In this document: piece after piece, positions 35,720 to 45,246 of the stretch
Position numbering within the stretch: the stretch's first letter is position 1
Layout of the letters: each line of letters starts with the position of its first letter
Assembly (NCBI GenBank): GCA_023434665.1
Contig: JAEYSM010000058.1
Coordinates: forward strand, 62,001-126,000
DNA: 64,000 nt
Reading direction: 5' to 3'
From: Bacteroidota bacterium
Lineage (GTDB): Bacteria; Bacteroidota; Bacteroidia; Bacteroidales; Lentimicrobiaceae
Program-made: the position numbers and the translations under genes
Notes under the pieces: generated by a model
Told to the model about the DNA's origin: nothing
The model's database searches: none
The model's input: only the letters and a program-made list of their open reading frames with translations

Positions 35720-36304
35720 ATGGCAGTATTAGTTGGTAAAAAAGCTCCTCTTTTTGAAGCGGATGCAGTTGTTAATGGTGGAGAAATAGTGGAAAAATTC
35801 TCACTTAGTCAATTTATCGGTAAAAAACATGTAGTTTTTTTCTTCTATCCTCAGGATTTTAACTTTATCAGTCCATCTGAATTACTTGCTTTTCAGTCAA
35901 AATTGGAAGAATTTGATAAACGCAATGTGGCAATTGTTGCTTGCTCAGTCGATTCGCCTCACTCCCATCATGCATGGTTACAAATGGATCCATCTGAAGG
36001 AGGAATAAAAGGAGTTACTTTCCCCATTGTTTCTGATTTCTCGAAAACAATAGCTGCCAATTATGATATGATGGCCGGTTATTATGAGTATGATGAGGAA
36101 GATGAGCGCTTGGAATTTGATGGGGACCCCGTTGCATACCCCGGACTTTTTCTGATTGACAAACAAGGAATAGTCAGACACCAGTTGATTAACGACCTGC
36201 CTCTTGGGCGAAATGTAAATGAAGTGCTAAGGATGGTGGATGCCTTACAGTACTTTGAAGAAACAGGAGAAGAAACCCCTGCCAATTTTGTTAAACCATT
36301 CTAG
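35720..36304 (+). CDS. Peroxiredoxin-fold protein lacking both catalytic cysteines
   Basis: The 194 residues follow the AhpC/Prx1 peroxiredoxin pattern throughout: FFYPQDFNF, SVDSPHSHHAWL, YPGLFLIDKQGIVRH and a C-terminal tail PANFVKP. In active enzymes the peroxidatic Cys sits in F-V-C-P-T-E; here the residue is Ser (FNFISPSE, codon AGT). The resolving Cys of GExCPANW is Thr (GEETPANF, codon ACC). The only Cys I see is in ACSVDSP, after the peroxidatic loop. The protein therefore cannot work by the standard mechanism. It may be a binding protein, chaperone or regulator with the same fold. The frame is intact and the promoter good, so it is not an obvious pseudogene. Confidence 0.9.
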   Translation: MAVLVGKKAPLFEADAVVNGGEIVEKFSLSQFIGKKHVVFFFYPQDFNFISPSELLAFQSKLEEFDKRNVAIVACSVDSPHSHHAWLQMDPSEGGIKGVTFPIVSDFSKTIAANYDMMAGYYEYDEEDERLEFDGDPVAYPGLFLIDKQGIVRHQLINDLPLGRNVNEVLRMVDALQYFEETGEETPANFVKPF

Positions 36305-36407
36305 TTTTAGCCAGAAAATTCCTGATTAATAGTACAATAGATATTTTCTTCATTCTGGTTAACTCTTAATGACCAGAGACCTACTCCCCTAAGCTTCAGA
36401 ATAATCT

Positions 36408-37916
36408 TTAATCTACTGCCGGTATCCGGGAAATATCGAAATCTATCCTACGACTTTGAGTAAAATCAAATAAAGTCAACTTCCTAAGTTCATAATAACT
36501 TCTCCAGTAAGTAGCAAGAGTTGAAACAAATCCCTGGCGGGCATTGTCCTTCTCATTCTGTGCCAGATTGAGATCAATAATTCCTATTTTTCCTATAAGA
36601 TATCGCTGCTTCGTAACTTCATACCGTTTTTGTGCTACTGTGTCACTTTTGGTTGCTATAGCATATTGTGAAGGCTGCATATTGTATTGCATAACCTTTA
36701 GCAATATTTCCTGATCAAAATCTACAATGTCCTGCTGAACAGCAGTACGAGCCAACTCCATGTCTGATTCTGCTAGTTTTACCTGACCTTTGGCCAAACC
36801 CCAATCAAGAATTGGTACTCTTATTCCTACTTCCAGCCTTTGCTGGTCCTGAGGATTTTTATAAATGTTTTTAATTTCTGAGGTGCTTTGAGTAAGCCCG
36901 TACATTGCATACAAATCAACGTTAAATCTATTGTTTGCCCTGGCTTGTGAAACTTTACTTTCTGCTTCTACTATCCTCCTTTCAAAGGCGAGTGCATCAG
37001 ACCTGTTATTCCTTGCTTCTTCAATAGCAGTCATTGGATCAACTTTTCCAATTGGAGGGGCATCGGGTGTTAAAAGTTCAATGGATACTTCTTCGGGCAA
37101 TCGCAGAAATGACTTTAGCTCAAATGTCTGCATCTCAACTCTCAGACTGGCCTCTTCAAATTGTGCACGAGAATTCAGTAAACTCAGTTCAATCTGAAGG
37201 AGTTCATTCTCAGCAATCGTACCAATATTAAAGCGTCCTTTTGCTATTTGATATAAGGTGTCATTATTAGCAAGATTTGTTGATTGAATCTGCAATCTTA
37301 TCTGGGCATCAAGAAGGTTGAAAAATGCATTTATTGCAGAAATACTAATTTGTTCAACGTCCTCAAGGTACCTTCTTTCAGCTTCGTTATATCTTAATGG
37401 CTCAATCTTTTTTAACCATTTGAATTGGTTATAACCGAATAAGGGTTGACTGATGCCAATATTGAGAGGTGATGAGAGATAAGAAGTTCTTGTTGAATCA
37501 CTGAATATATCAATTCGTTGAAGATCAGACCGTAAAAAGACACTTCCCCCTGTTAGACCAAGATTCTTGGATAGTGATAGCCCTCCTGAATAATTAGCAA
37601 GGTTTCTTTCGTAAAAGAAATCTCCTTCAGGAGTAGTAATTTTTTCAATACTACGACTCAGGCTTGGTATGGTCGCATCCAAAGTGAGCATTGGCATAAA
37701 ACCTGCCTTGTAATTTCTGTATTGCCAGTAACTACTCCTGAATCTATGCATAGCAGAAAGAGCATCAGGAGATTGTTTTTGAGCAATTGATATCACTTCT
37801 TCCAGTGATAAAATTTTAACATTAGTTTGGGCTTCTGATTGCTTGCTAAAAACGATAAGAAAAGAAGCAAAGATTAAAATCAAACGAAATCCAAATAAGA
37901 TGGTACCAGGTTTCAT
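36408..37916 (-). CDS. TolC-family outer-membrane efflux protein
   Basis: Outer-membrane channel of a tripartite exporter, 502 residues, with a signal peptide at about 1-29 (FSKQSEAQ). The outer-membrane efflux domain has its two repeats of long helices (SLEEVISIAQKQSPDALSAM; later ENELLQIELSLLNSRAQFEEASLR and LAESDMELARTAVQQDI). It lies 12 bp downstream of the permease gene and completes an adaptor-permease-channel operon. The substrate is unknown. Confidence 0.93.
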   Translation of the reverse strand: MKPGTILFGFRLILIFASFLIVFSKQSEAQTNVKILSLEEVISIAQKQSPDALSAMHRFRSSYWQYRNYKAGFMPMLTLDATIPSLSRSIEKITTPEGDFFYERNLANYSGGLSLSKNLGLTGGSVFLRSDLQRIDIFSDSTRTSYLSSPLNIGISQPLFGYNQFKWLKKIEPLRYNEAERRYLEDVEQISISAINAFFNLLDAQIRLQIQSTNLANNDTLYQIAKGRFNIGTIAENELLQIELSLLNSRAQFEEASLRVEMQTFELKSFLRLPEEVSIELLTPDAPPIGKVDPMTAIEEARNNRSDALAFERRIVEAESKVSQARANNRFNVDLYAMYGLTQSTSEIKNIYKNPQDQQRLEVGIRVPILDWGLAKGQVKLAESDMELARTAVQQDIVDFDQEILLKVMQYNMQPSQYAIATKSDTVAQKRYEVTKQRYLIGKIGIIDLNLAQNEKDNARQGFVSTLATYWRSYYELRKLTLFDFTQSRRIDFDISRIPAVD

Positions 37917-37928
37917 GTAATGTTTCGT

Positions 37929-39287
37929 TTATTCGTAACGCAGGGATGTTACAGGGTCCTGCATAGCTGCTTTTCGAGCCGGCATATAGCCAAATGCAAT
38001 TCCCACTGATGCCGAGACTCCAAATGAAATAAGAATAGAAGATAATGGCACTATTGTGAGGATTCCTGCTAAAGCAGTGATTAATTTTGCGAGAGCAACT
38101 CCTAATATTATACCGATAATACCTCCTGAAAGGCTAATCATGGTTGCTTCACTCAGAAACTGAAAGATTACATCTTTTTTGGTTGCACCGGTTGCCATAC
38201 GGATACCGATTTCCTTTGTTCTTTCCATTACTGAAGCAAGCATTATATTCATAATACCAATGCCTCCCACGAGAAGGGAGATACTGGCAATTGCTCCCAG
38301 AACAATATTAAAGATATCCTTTGTTCTTTGCTCCTGTTTGAGTAAAAGTTCGGGCACCTGAATAATGTAATCTTCAACACCGGCATGTCTTCTTTTTAGC
38401 ATCCTATTGATGATTTCAGTAGTCTCGGAAATTTGAGAAGTCTCTTTTACTTGTACTACTATTTTATCAATTTGGTTGGATAACTCAGAATCACTACCTG
38501 ATGAAGAACTAAACGACACAAAGTCATCACCCATAATAACGCTTGAGCCACCTCCCCTTACCATTGATGAAGTAATTATTGACCTATCCTTGTATCTGAG
38601 AAGCAAAGTCTGGATTGGAGTGTATACTCCCTGATTATAGTCACTTATACCCATATTCTCCGATAGTTCCGTAGTCACAGTTCTGCTTCGGAGAACACCA
38701 ACCACCTTTAACCAAACATTTCCACATTTAATATGCTGTCCGATAGGATCAATTTTGGGAAACATTTTATTTTTAATAGAAGCACCTAAAATACACACAG
38801 CTTTCCCTTCGATCATTTGTTCCTGATTGAACATCTCACCTTTTTCCAACTCAAGATTAAATACTTCAAAGAAGTCGGGTGTTACACCGCTAACTTTTCC
38901 AAAAGCATTTACCCCCTCAGTAATCATGGTAGATTCATAAATAACTTCCGGGCTGACTTTGCTAACACTAGGAATTATCAGTGAAATACTGTTTGCATCA
39001 GATAAAGAGAGCCCGGGGGAGAATTTTTCGGACGACTGTTTGCCTTTTGCTTCTTCCTCTCTCTTTCCTTTGACAGGTTCCTCAGGTTTAGGCATAATTA
39101 TAATATTATTAACCCCCACGAGTTTCATCTGATCAAGAATCTCCTGCTTAGCACCTGAACCAATGGCTAGCATGGCAATTACAGCCGCAACGCCAAAAAT
39201 AATTCCCAAAGCAGTCAGAATTGATCTGAACTTGTGAGCTATAACTGCTTCAAGTGCAATTGATAATATGTATAACCTTCTTTCCAA
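37929..39287 (-). CDS. MacB-type ABC transporter permease without ATPase domain
   Basis: Inner-membrane permease, 452 residues: an N-terminal helix (about 15-40), a periplasmic MacB-like domain (about 45-320) and three C-terminal helices of the FtsX fold (SISLLVGGIGIMNIMLASVMERTKEIGIR). In E. coli MacB the ATPase is fused at the N terminus; here there is none, and no ABC ATPase gene is found within the window. The periplasmic domain has a charged low-complexity insert (KGKREEEAKGKQ). It lies between the adaptor (33 bp upstream) and TolC genes. Confidence 0.93.
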   Translation of the reverse strand: MERRLYILSIALEAVIAHKFRSILTALGIIFGVAAVIAMLAIGSGAKQEILDQMKLVGVNNIIIMPKPEEPVKGKREEEAKGKQSSEKFSPGLSLSDANSISLIIPSVSKVSPEVIYESTMITEGVNAFGKVSGVTPDFFEVFNLELEKGEMFNQEQMIEGKAVCILGASIKNKMFPKIDPIGQHIKCGNVWLKVVGVLRSRTVTTELSENMGISDYNQGVYTPIQTLLLRYKDRSIITSSMVRGGGSSVIMGDDFVSFSSSSGSDSELSNQIDKIVVQVKETSQISETTEIINRMLKRRHAGVEDYIIQVPELLLKQEQRTKDIFNIVLGAIASISLLVGGIGIMNIMLASVMERTKEIGIRMATGATKKDVIFQFLSEATMISLSGGIIGIILGVALAKLITALAGILTIVPLSSILISFGVSASVGIAFGYMPARKAAMQDPVTSLRYE

Positions 39288-39320
39288 AGCTTAATAATTA
39301 ATGAGTTTTTAAATGGCTGG

Positions 39321-40571
39321 TTATAGTCGTTCCATTTTCCATTCAACTGCATCTTCCGGTGGGGCAAGATATACTTCATCTCCTTCTTTCAACCCCTCCT
39401 TCACAATTATCTGATTCTCATTCGTAAGTCCGGTCTTTATCTGTTGTCTCATTCTCCTGTTGACAAGATAAACATAAGCCAGTGAATCAGAATGGTGAAC
39501 GCATTCAATAGGCAGATAGAGTACATTTGGTACAACTGATGTATTAATTATGTTTTTTGTTGTCATTGCAGGCCTAAGTATACTATCATATTCATGAACA
39601 GCAATCACAACTTCAAACACTTTTGCATTTGAATTACGCATCTGTTCACCAATATTTGCAACCTCTTTAACCTCTCCAGTGTATTTCCTTTCGGGGAATG
39701 CATCCACTGAAATCTGCACTTTTTGACCTGTCTTTACCTTGCTGATATCAATCTCGTTTACGTAGGTTTTGGAGATCATTTCTTTCAGGTTAGGAAGGGT
39801 TGCCACGACATTTTCCCACGATCCCAAAGTAGCTCCGATTCCCATCTTTGATCCGTCCCAGTTTCTTTTGTATATAACCATTCCGGCTTTTGGTGCTGTA
39901 ACAGTAAATCCCTGAAGCACTTCCCTTATTTGTTCAAGACGGCGTTGTGCCTGAGTATAGGAAGCTGAAACTTCCTGCATATTCGCGTTCGCTTTATCAA
40001 GCTTTAACTTATAATTTTTCTGGGCCTGGTCAAATGATCTTTGTGCTTTTTCAAGATCTATCGCTGCCTGTCTTTGGGTGGCGGGAGGCTCATAGATAGA
40101 TTGTTCAACAGTGATCTTCCTTTCTTCGAGAGAGTAGCGTAGGTTTATTAATTCCTCCCTTGCTGCTCTCATATCCATTGAAGTATCAAGTTTAGTTTTG
40201 ATATATTGTGATTCGAGTTTTTCTAGTTCACTCTCCAGGTCCTTCATTCTGTTTGTAATTTCCGAACGATCAAGAGTAGCAACATACTGGCCAGAATCTA
40301 CAATGGTTCCTTCAGGAACAATATCACTTATCTGTACCTGCCAAATTCTAACTTCCCGAAGTCCCGCAGGCCCCATTATGTTTTCAGAATCCTTTGCTTC
40401 CAGTTCTCCACTTGTGGTAACGTCTATTTTAAAATTTCCAAATTCTACTTTAGAAATAATAGCATTATCTGTTTTGCTTCCTCTGGTAAAGTAAAATGCA
40501 GAAGCTAGTATTGCCAGAATGCCAATAATTATTAAAATCCGAAGTCTGCGACCATTCGAAAAAAATGCCAT
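39321..40571 (-). CDS. HlyD/MacA-type periplasmic adaptor
   Basis: Membrane fusion protein linking the permease to TolC. I start at ATG 40571 (MAFFSNGRRLRILI) so that the anchor helix is at about 9-27; an ATG at 40601 is the alternative. A first lipoyl-like part (VTTSGELEAKDSENI) is followed by a coiled coil (about 105-215, QRSFDQAQKNYKLKLDKANA), the second lipoyl half (VTAPKAGMVIYKRNW) and beta-barrel domains. There are about 416 residues. It is the first gene of the efflux operon and has a promoter box upstream, divergent from galK. Confidence 0.92.
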   Translation of the reverse strand: MAFFSNGRRLRILIIIGILAILASAFYFTRGSKTDNAIISKVEFGNFKIDVTTSGELEAKDSENIMGPAGLREVRIWQVQISDIVPEGTIVDSGQYVATLDRSEITNRMKDLESELEKLESQYIKTKLDTSMDMRAAREELINLRYSLEERKITVEQSIYEPPATQRQAAIDLEKAQRSFDQAQKNYKLKLDKANANMQEVSASYTQAQRRLEQIREVLQGFTVTAPKAGMVIYKRNWDGSKMGIGATLGSWENVVATLPNLKEMISKTYVNEIDISKVKTGQKVQISVDAFPERKYTGEVKEVANIGEQMRNSNAKVFEVVIAVHEYDSILRPAMTTKNIINTSVVPNVLYLPIECVHHSDSLAYVYLVNRRMRQQIKTGLTNENQIIVKEGLKEGDEVYLAPPEDAVEWKMERL

Positions 40572-40616
40572 AGTCTTTATGAATTTAAGAGAACAGTTCA
40601 ATTATCAGGGTAACGA

Positions 40617-40624
40617 CAAAGTTA
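40617..40624 (-). promoter_or_regulatory. -7 box of the efflux operon
   Basis: TAACTTTG on the minus strand, 45 bp before the preferred adaptor start. No standard-spaced -33 element is visible. Confidence 0.4.
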
Positions 40625-40745
40625 TTATAATATTGGATTAATCGGCATGAAATGCTATTTCAATTTATAGTGATTTCAACTCAATAAGATCTAAAACTTT
40701 TTGTTTACTGAATTGTAAGTTATGTAGAAACATAATTTTCAACTT

Positions 40746-41903
40746 ATGATCAACATTGATGCGCTGAAAACGGAATTCAGGGACCTGTATAATAATGAGC
40801 CAAATATTTACTTTGCGCCGGGTAGAGTTAATATTATTGGAGAGCATACTGATTATAATGGAGGCTTAGTCTTACCTTGTGCTATTTCATTCGGGACCTA
40901 CCTCGCGGTTACACCCAATAATGATAAAGTACTTCGCTTCAGGACAACCAACTTTCCATACCAAGCAGAAGTAAGATTAGATGAACTCTCAAGGCGCCAT
41001 GGCGATGAGTGGGTAAATTATCCATTGGGTGTCATTAATCAATTTATCAACAGAGGGGCACAAATTGACTTTGGATTGGACATGCTATTTTCAGGTGACA
41101 TACCAAACGGTGCCGGGCTCTCAAGTTCGGCTTCTATAGAACTGGTGATTGCAGTTGCGCTCAATGAAATCCTTGAAGCAAATTATGAAAGACTAGATCT
41201 GATTAAAATGTCACAGCTCGCTGAGCATCAATTTGTAGGAACTAAATGCGGAATAATGGATCAGTTTGCAGTAGGAATGGGAAAAACTAATTCAGCAATA
41301 TTTTTAGATTGCCGATCCTTAGAGTATGAACTGGTTCCACTTAACATTGAAGGTCACTCCATTGTCATTATGAATACAAATAAACGGAGGGAGTTGGCTG
41401 ACTCAAAGTACAATGAGAGGGTGGCAGAATGCACTAAGGCTCTGGAATTGCTTCGACAGGCAAAACCAATGATTGATTTAAGTGACATTACAATGGCAGA
41501 ATTTGATAAACTTGGTGATATAATTACAGATCCAGTCCTGTACCGTAGAGCCCGCCATGTCATTAGTGAAAATAATAGAGTGAAGTTAGCTGTAAGCGCA
41601 CTAAAGAGAGGTGATCTTCAAACTCTTGGGCAACTTATGAATGATTCGCATGAATCGCTTAGGCACGATTATCAGGTTACTGGAGCAGAACTTGACACAA
41701 TTGTTAATGCCGCTCGAAAAGTAAATGGTGTATTAGGCGCCAGAATGACCGGTGCAGGCTTTGGTGGATGTGCAGTTGCAATAGTTGAAGACCGATACAT
41801 TGAAGCTATGATAAATAAAGTAGGACCGGCTTACGAGACAGAAATTGACCTCAAACCGGTATTTTATGTCGCAAGTGTTAGCGATGGAGCTGGGAAGATG
41901 TAA
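40746..41903 (+). CDS. galK: Galactokinase
   Basis: GHMP-family kinase that phosphorylates galactose to galactose-1-phosphate in the Leloir pathway. It has 385 residues. Motifs are PGRVNIIGEHTDYNGG (sugar binding), NGAGLSSSASIEL (ATP loop), KCGIMDQFAVGMG (catalytic Asp) and GARMTGAGFGGCAVAI. It stands alone here; galT, galE, galM and a sugar transporter are not adjacent, which is unusual for a catabolic gene. It converges on the MoxR gene. Confidence 0.95.
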   Translation: MINIDALKTEFRDLYNNEPNIYFAPGRVNIIGEHTDYNGGLVLPCAISFGTYLAVTPNNDKVLRFRTTNFPYQAEVRLDELSRRHGDEWVNYPLGVINQFINRGAQIDFGLDMLFSGDIPNGAGLSSSASIELVIAVALNEILEANYERLDLIKMSQLAEHQFVGTKCGIMDQFAVGMGKTNSAIFLDCRSLEYELVPLNIEGHSIVIMNTNKRRELADSKYNERVAECTKALELLRQAKPMIDLSDITMAEFDKLGDIITDPVLYRRARHVISENNRVKLAVSALKRGDLQTLGQLMNDSHESLRHDYQVTGAELDTIVNAARKVNGVLGARMTGAGFGGCAVAIVEDRYIEAMINKVGPAYETEIDLKPVFYVASVSDGAGKM

Positions 41904-41924
41904 TGAAAATTAAGCTGAAACCCT

Positions 41925-42896
41925 TTAATCCTTTAATAGTTCGTCAACTATTTGTCTTACTGTTATGCCTTCGGCTTCTGCTTTATAATTTCTTACAATT
42001 CTATGTCTTAATATATTGGTTGCCACTGCCTGAACATCTTCTATATCAGGAGAATATTTCCCTCTTATGGCAGCGTTACATTTAGCCCCCAGGATCATAA
42101 ACTGAGAAGCTCTTGGTCCAGCACCCCAGGTTAAGTACTTATTGGCCCAATCATGTGCTGTTGGCGTTCCAGGTCTTGTTCTTGAAGCCACCTTAACCGC
42201 ATATTGATATACGTTGTCAGGAACCGGAATGCGTCGGATCAGATTCTGATAGAAAAGAATTTCATCAGTGTTTAATACTACTTCGGATGTTGAAACTTTT
42301 TCAGTCGTAGTATTCTTTACAACATTCAGCTCTTGTTCAGGAGATGGATAATCAAGCCAGATATTAAGCATAAATCTGTCAAGTTGAGCTTCCGGTAATG
42401 GATAAGTTCCTTCCTGCTCAATAGGATTCTGAGTTGCAAGAACAAAAAAAGGCTCTGTAAGTAAGTGACTGTTTCCTGCAACCGTTACAGCTTTTTCCTG
42501 CATAGCTTCAAGAAGAGCTGATTGTGTTTTCGGAGGTGTCCTATTTATTTCATCAGCAAGAATTATGTTTGCAAAGATAGGACCTCGCAGGAATCTGAAT
42601 TTCCTGTTTTCATCTAAAATCTCAGTCCCTATTATATCGGAAGGCATTAGGTCAGGAGTAAACTGAATCCTACTGTAAGTTAAACCAAGTGAGTGGGCTA
42701 TAGTATTAACCAGCAGAGTCTTAGCAAGGCCCGGCACACCTACAAGCAAGGCATGACCTTTACTGAAAATGCAAATAAGTACATCTCTTATGACATCGTC
42801 CTGCCCAATAATAACTTTATGAATCTCATTTGTAAGTTCATTGTACTTAACAACAAAAGAGTCTACTGCTTCGACATCTGATTTAAATGAAATCAT
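41925..42896 (-). CDS. MoxR family AAA+ ATPase
   Basis: MoxR-type AAA+ ATPase, 323 residues, proposed to act as a chaperone in assembling metal or membrane complexes. Walker A is GVPGLAKTLL, Walker B LADEINRTPPKTQSALLEAMQE, sensor 1 ATQNPIEQEGTYPLPEAQLDRFM. The usual partners (DUF58 and VWA-domain proteins) are not present here. Instead, it is the last gene of the guaB/SurA-like cluster, 50 bp downstream of the SurA gene. Confidence 0.94.
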   Translation of the reverse strand: MISFKSDVEAVDSFVVKYNELTNEIHKVIIGQDDVIRDVLICIFSKGHALLVGVPGLAKTLLVNTIAHSLGLTYSRIQFTPDLMPSDIIGTEILDENRKFRFLRGPIFANIILADEINRTPPKTQSALLEAMQEKAVTVAGNSHLLTEPFFVLATQNPIEQEGTYPLPEAQLDRFMLNIWLDYPSPEQELNVVKNTTTEKVSTSEVVLNTDEILFYQNLIRRIPVPDNVYQYAVKVASRTRPGTPTAHDWANKYLTWGAGPRASQFMILGAKCNAAIRGKYSPDIEDVQAVATNILRHRIVRNYKAEAEGITVRQIVDELLKD

Positions 42897-42945
42897 TTCT
42901 AAAGGTTATTTAGGTTTACATTCCAGGTTTAACATCGTTTAACCT

Positions 42946-44313
42946 CTATTGGTTCTCCAAACTCCAGTTATGTTTGAAATTACAGTCCTTATATGCAGGG
43001 CTAATATTGAAATATGTTTTCTGTATTTTCTCTGTCAACCACTTATCAATTACTTCAGCTTTCTTTTTATTCAAAGCCCAATCCTGAATAGCTGTATAAT
43101 CTTCTTTAAGATTGGCAACGTGAGCTTCTGTCTTACTTTTTAGTTGTACTATCTGGAGAAATTGCTTGCCTTCATCATTTCTTCCACCAATTGCTGTTGA
43201 AACATCTCCAACATTCATTGGTTTTATAGCTCGTACAACAGCAGGATCAAGAATTTCAGGATCAGGGTTTTCAAATGGAAATTTTGTATTACCTGTTGCT
43301 GGGTTCAACATCAATCCACCACTAATTTTATTAGGATCATCGGAATATTTCAGAGCTGCCTGTTCAAATGTCATTTCTTTATTGCGTATAAGATTTGCAA
43401 TGCTATCAAGCAAATTACTGGCCTTAGTTAGTTCTGAATCAGCAATTTTAGGCATTAGCAGAATATGGCGTGTATTGATTTGTTCTCCTCGTCTTTCAAT
43501 CAGTTGAATAATATGGAAACCAGCTTGAGTTTTTATTATATCAGAAACTTCTCCTTTCTTTAATTGAAATGCAGCAGCTTCATATTCCGGATATAATTGT
43601 CCTCGTCCAACGAATCCAACCTCTCCTCTTCTTCTTGCTGAACCCGGATCTTCTGAATAAAGCACTGCAAGAGCGCCAAAATCCTCTCCAGCTAATATTC
43701 TATCGCGGAGTTGTCTAAGCCTTTCGCGGGTTGCATTTAATTCTTCCTTATTTATTTCAGGCATTTTAACAATTTGTGCAATTTCAATCTCAGAGCCTAT
43801 AACAGGAATACTATCAGGTGATAAAGCACTGAACATCCGGCGGACTTCTGCAGGAGTTACTTTTACATCCTTAACCAGAGACTGTTGTACCTCTTCTACC
43901 ATCAATTGATCTCTGGTGATAGGTCGAAATTCTTCTCTAATTTCGAGTAAGGACTTCTTATAATGCTTCTCCATCTTTTCCTGGGAACCAAATTGAGCAA
44001 TAAAATACCTGAATCTAGCATCCATTGTTTGATTTATCTGATCGTCAGTGATTATAACGCTATCAAGCTCAGCCTGATTTAGCATCAATTTCTGAAAAAG
44101 CATATCTTCAAAAATCTGACATCTCAATGCTTCTGCATTTGAAATTGCCCCTTGAGCCCTATATTGAAGGTATTGGGTTTCAATGTCTGATGCAAGTATA
44201 TAATTTGATCCTACTACTGCAACCACTTCATCAATTACCTGTTCCTGAGAGAATCCCAAATTACTACCTAGTAATGTAGATACAAAGATCAATATACTGA
44301 TTACTCTTTTCAT
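42946..44313 (-). CDS. SurA-like periplasmic peptidyl-prolyl isomerase
   Basis: Periplasmic chaperone for outer-membrane proteins, 455 residues with a signal peptide (about 1-22). The SurA N-terminal domain is at about 25-165 (DEVVAVVGSNYILASDIE) and two parvulin domains follow (EDFGALAVLYSEDPGSARRRGEVGFVGRG and INTRHILLMPKIADSEL). It is the most canonical of the three neighbouring SurA/PpiC proteins. It lies 45 bp after the lipoprotein gene on the same strand. Confidence 0.92.
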   Translation of the reverse strand: MKRVISILIFVSTLLGSNLGFSQEQVIDEVVAVVGSNYILASDIETQYLQYRAQGAISNAEALRCQIFEDMLFQKLMLNQAELDSVIITDDQINQTMDARFRYFIAQFGSQEKMEKHYKKSLLEIREEFRPITRDQLMVEEVQQSLVKDVKVTPAEVRRMFSALSPDSIPVIGSEIEIAQIVKMPEINKEELNATRERLRQLRDRILAGEDFGALAVLYSEDPGSARRRGEVGFVGRGQLYPEYEAAAFQLKKGEVSDIIKTQAGFHIIQLIERRGEQINTRHILLMPKIADSELTKASNLLDSIANLIRNKEMTFEQAALKYSDDPNKISGGLMLNPATGNTKFPFENPDPEILDPAVVRAIKPMNVGDVSTAIGGRNDEGKQFLQIVQLKSKTEAHVANLKEDYTAIQDWALNKKKAEVIDKWLTEKIQKTYFNISPAYKDCNFKHNWSLENQ

Positions 44314-44358
44314 AAACTGCTTTCTATAATCTGTTTAGCCTTTACAGGCTCTAAATCT

Positions 44359-45246
44359 TTAAAATATTGTAAATTCTTTCTTTGCAAGCGCCTCCTGAAA
44401 AACCGACTGCTGCATTTTATTGATCAGTTCAATTTTCCGGGTATTCAAAATTATATTCTTAATATTTGAAGCTTCCATTTGCAATGGAGAAACGCTTTCT
44501 TTATTTCTTATTTCTTTAAAACTAACTAAATACACAAAGTTAGAATCAGCAAATTCATAAAAACTTCGTCCACTAAGAAAATTATCCTGATCCTCTGTAT
44601 CGATTGGTACCTCTTTTATAAGATCATCAAATCTTATCCAGTTCTCGGCTTCTGTGTAACAAATCAGCATTGATTTATCACATAGTTCAATTAATTTTTC
44701 TAAATCTTCCTCGGTATTTGATCTGAGAAGTCTGGTAGCTCTGTTTACCAATTCATTCTTTGCTGAGGATGAAGGTATTTTCAAATAATTAACCCTCACA
44801 ATATTCTCATGAAGCAAAAAGTCCTGCTTGTTCTCATTATAAAAATATTCAATCTGCTCTGGTGTAACTATAGTGTCAAGCTTCTGTCTTATAAGTTCAC
44901 TTTCGTATGCATAGATTATTAAGGAATTTCTGTAGGATTCAAGTTGAGCATCAACATCTTTCTGTTCTTCTGTTAAATTTCTCTCAGCCTGCTGAAGCAT
45001 TATCTGCTGCATTATCCAGCTATTTATATACTGCTTAGTTAATTCAATGCTATCCTCAGCTGAAATACCTTGTAATACGACATTCTCCAAATCAGTAGAG
45101 TATAAATAATTTCCATAACATTCCGCTATCACATGTTTCCCTCTATTGCCAGACATTTGCTGACAAGAGGTAAAAAGTGCTGCAGGGATTAATATCCATA
45201 GGAAAATGGAAATTACTTTCATCATTTTATCTTTATTGAGAATCAC
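44359..45246 (-). CDS. SurA_N-like lipoprotein (PpiC-related, no clear parvulin domain)
   Basis: A lipoprotein of 295 residues; the signal ends at a Cys (PAALFTSCQQM). The next segment resembles the SurA N-terminal chaperone core (YLYSTDLENVVLQGISAEDS, INSWIMQQIMLQQAERNL). The remaining 150 residues occupy the place of a parvulin domain, but I cannot see the standard HIL/GLGWF-like motifs, so isomerase activity is doubtful. It overlaps the upstream 669-residue PPIase by 4 bp and lies between two clear isomerases. Confidence 0.82.
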   Translation of the reverse strand: MILNKDKMMKVISIFLWILIPAALFTSCQQMSGNRGKHVIAECYGNYLYSTDLENVVLQGISAEDSIELTKQYINSWIMQQIMLQQAERNLTEEQKDVDAQLESYRNSLIIYAYESELIRQKLDTIVTPEQIEYFYNENKQDFLLHENIVRVNYLKIPSSSAKNELVNRATRLLRSNTEEDLEKLIELCDKSMLICYTEAENWIRFDDLIKEVPIDTEDQDNFLSGRSFYEFADSNFVYLVSFKEIRNKESVSPLQMEASNIKNIILNTRKIELINKMQQSVFQEALAKKEFTIF

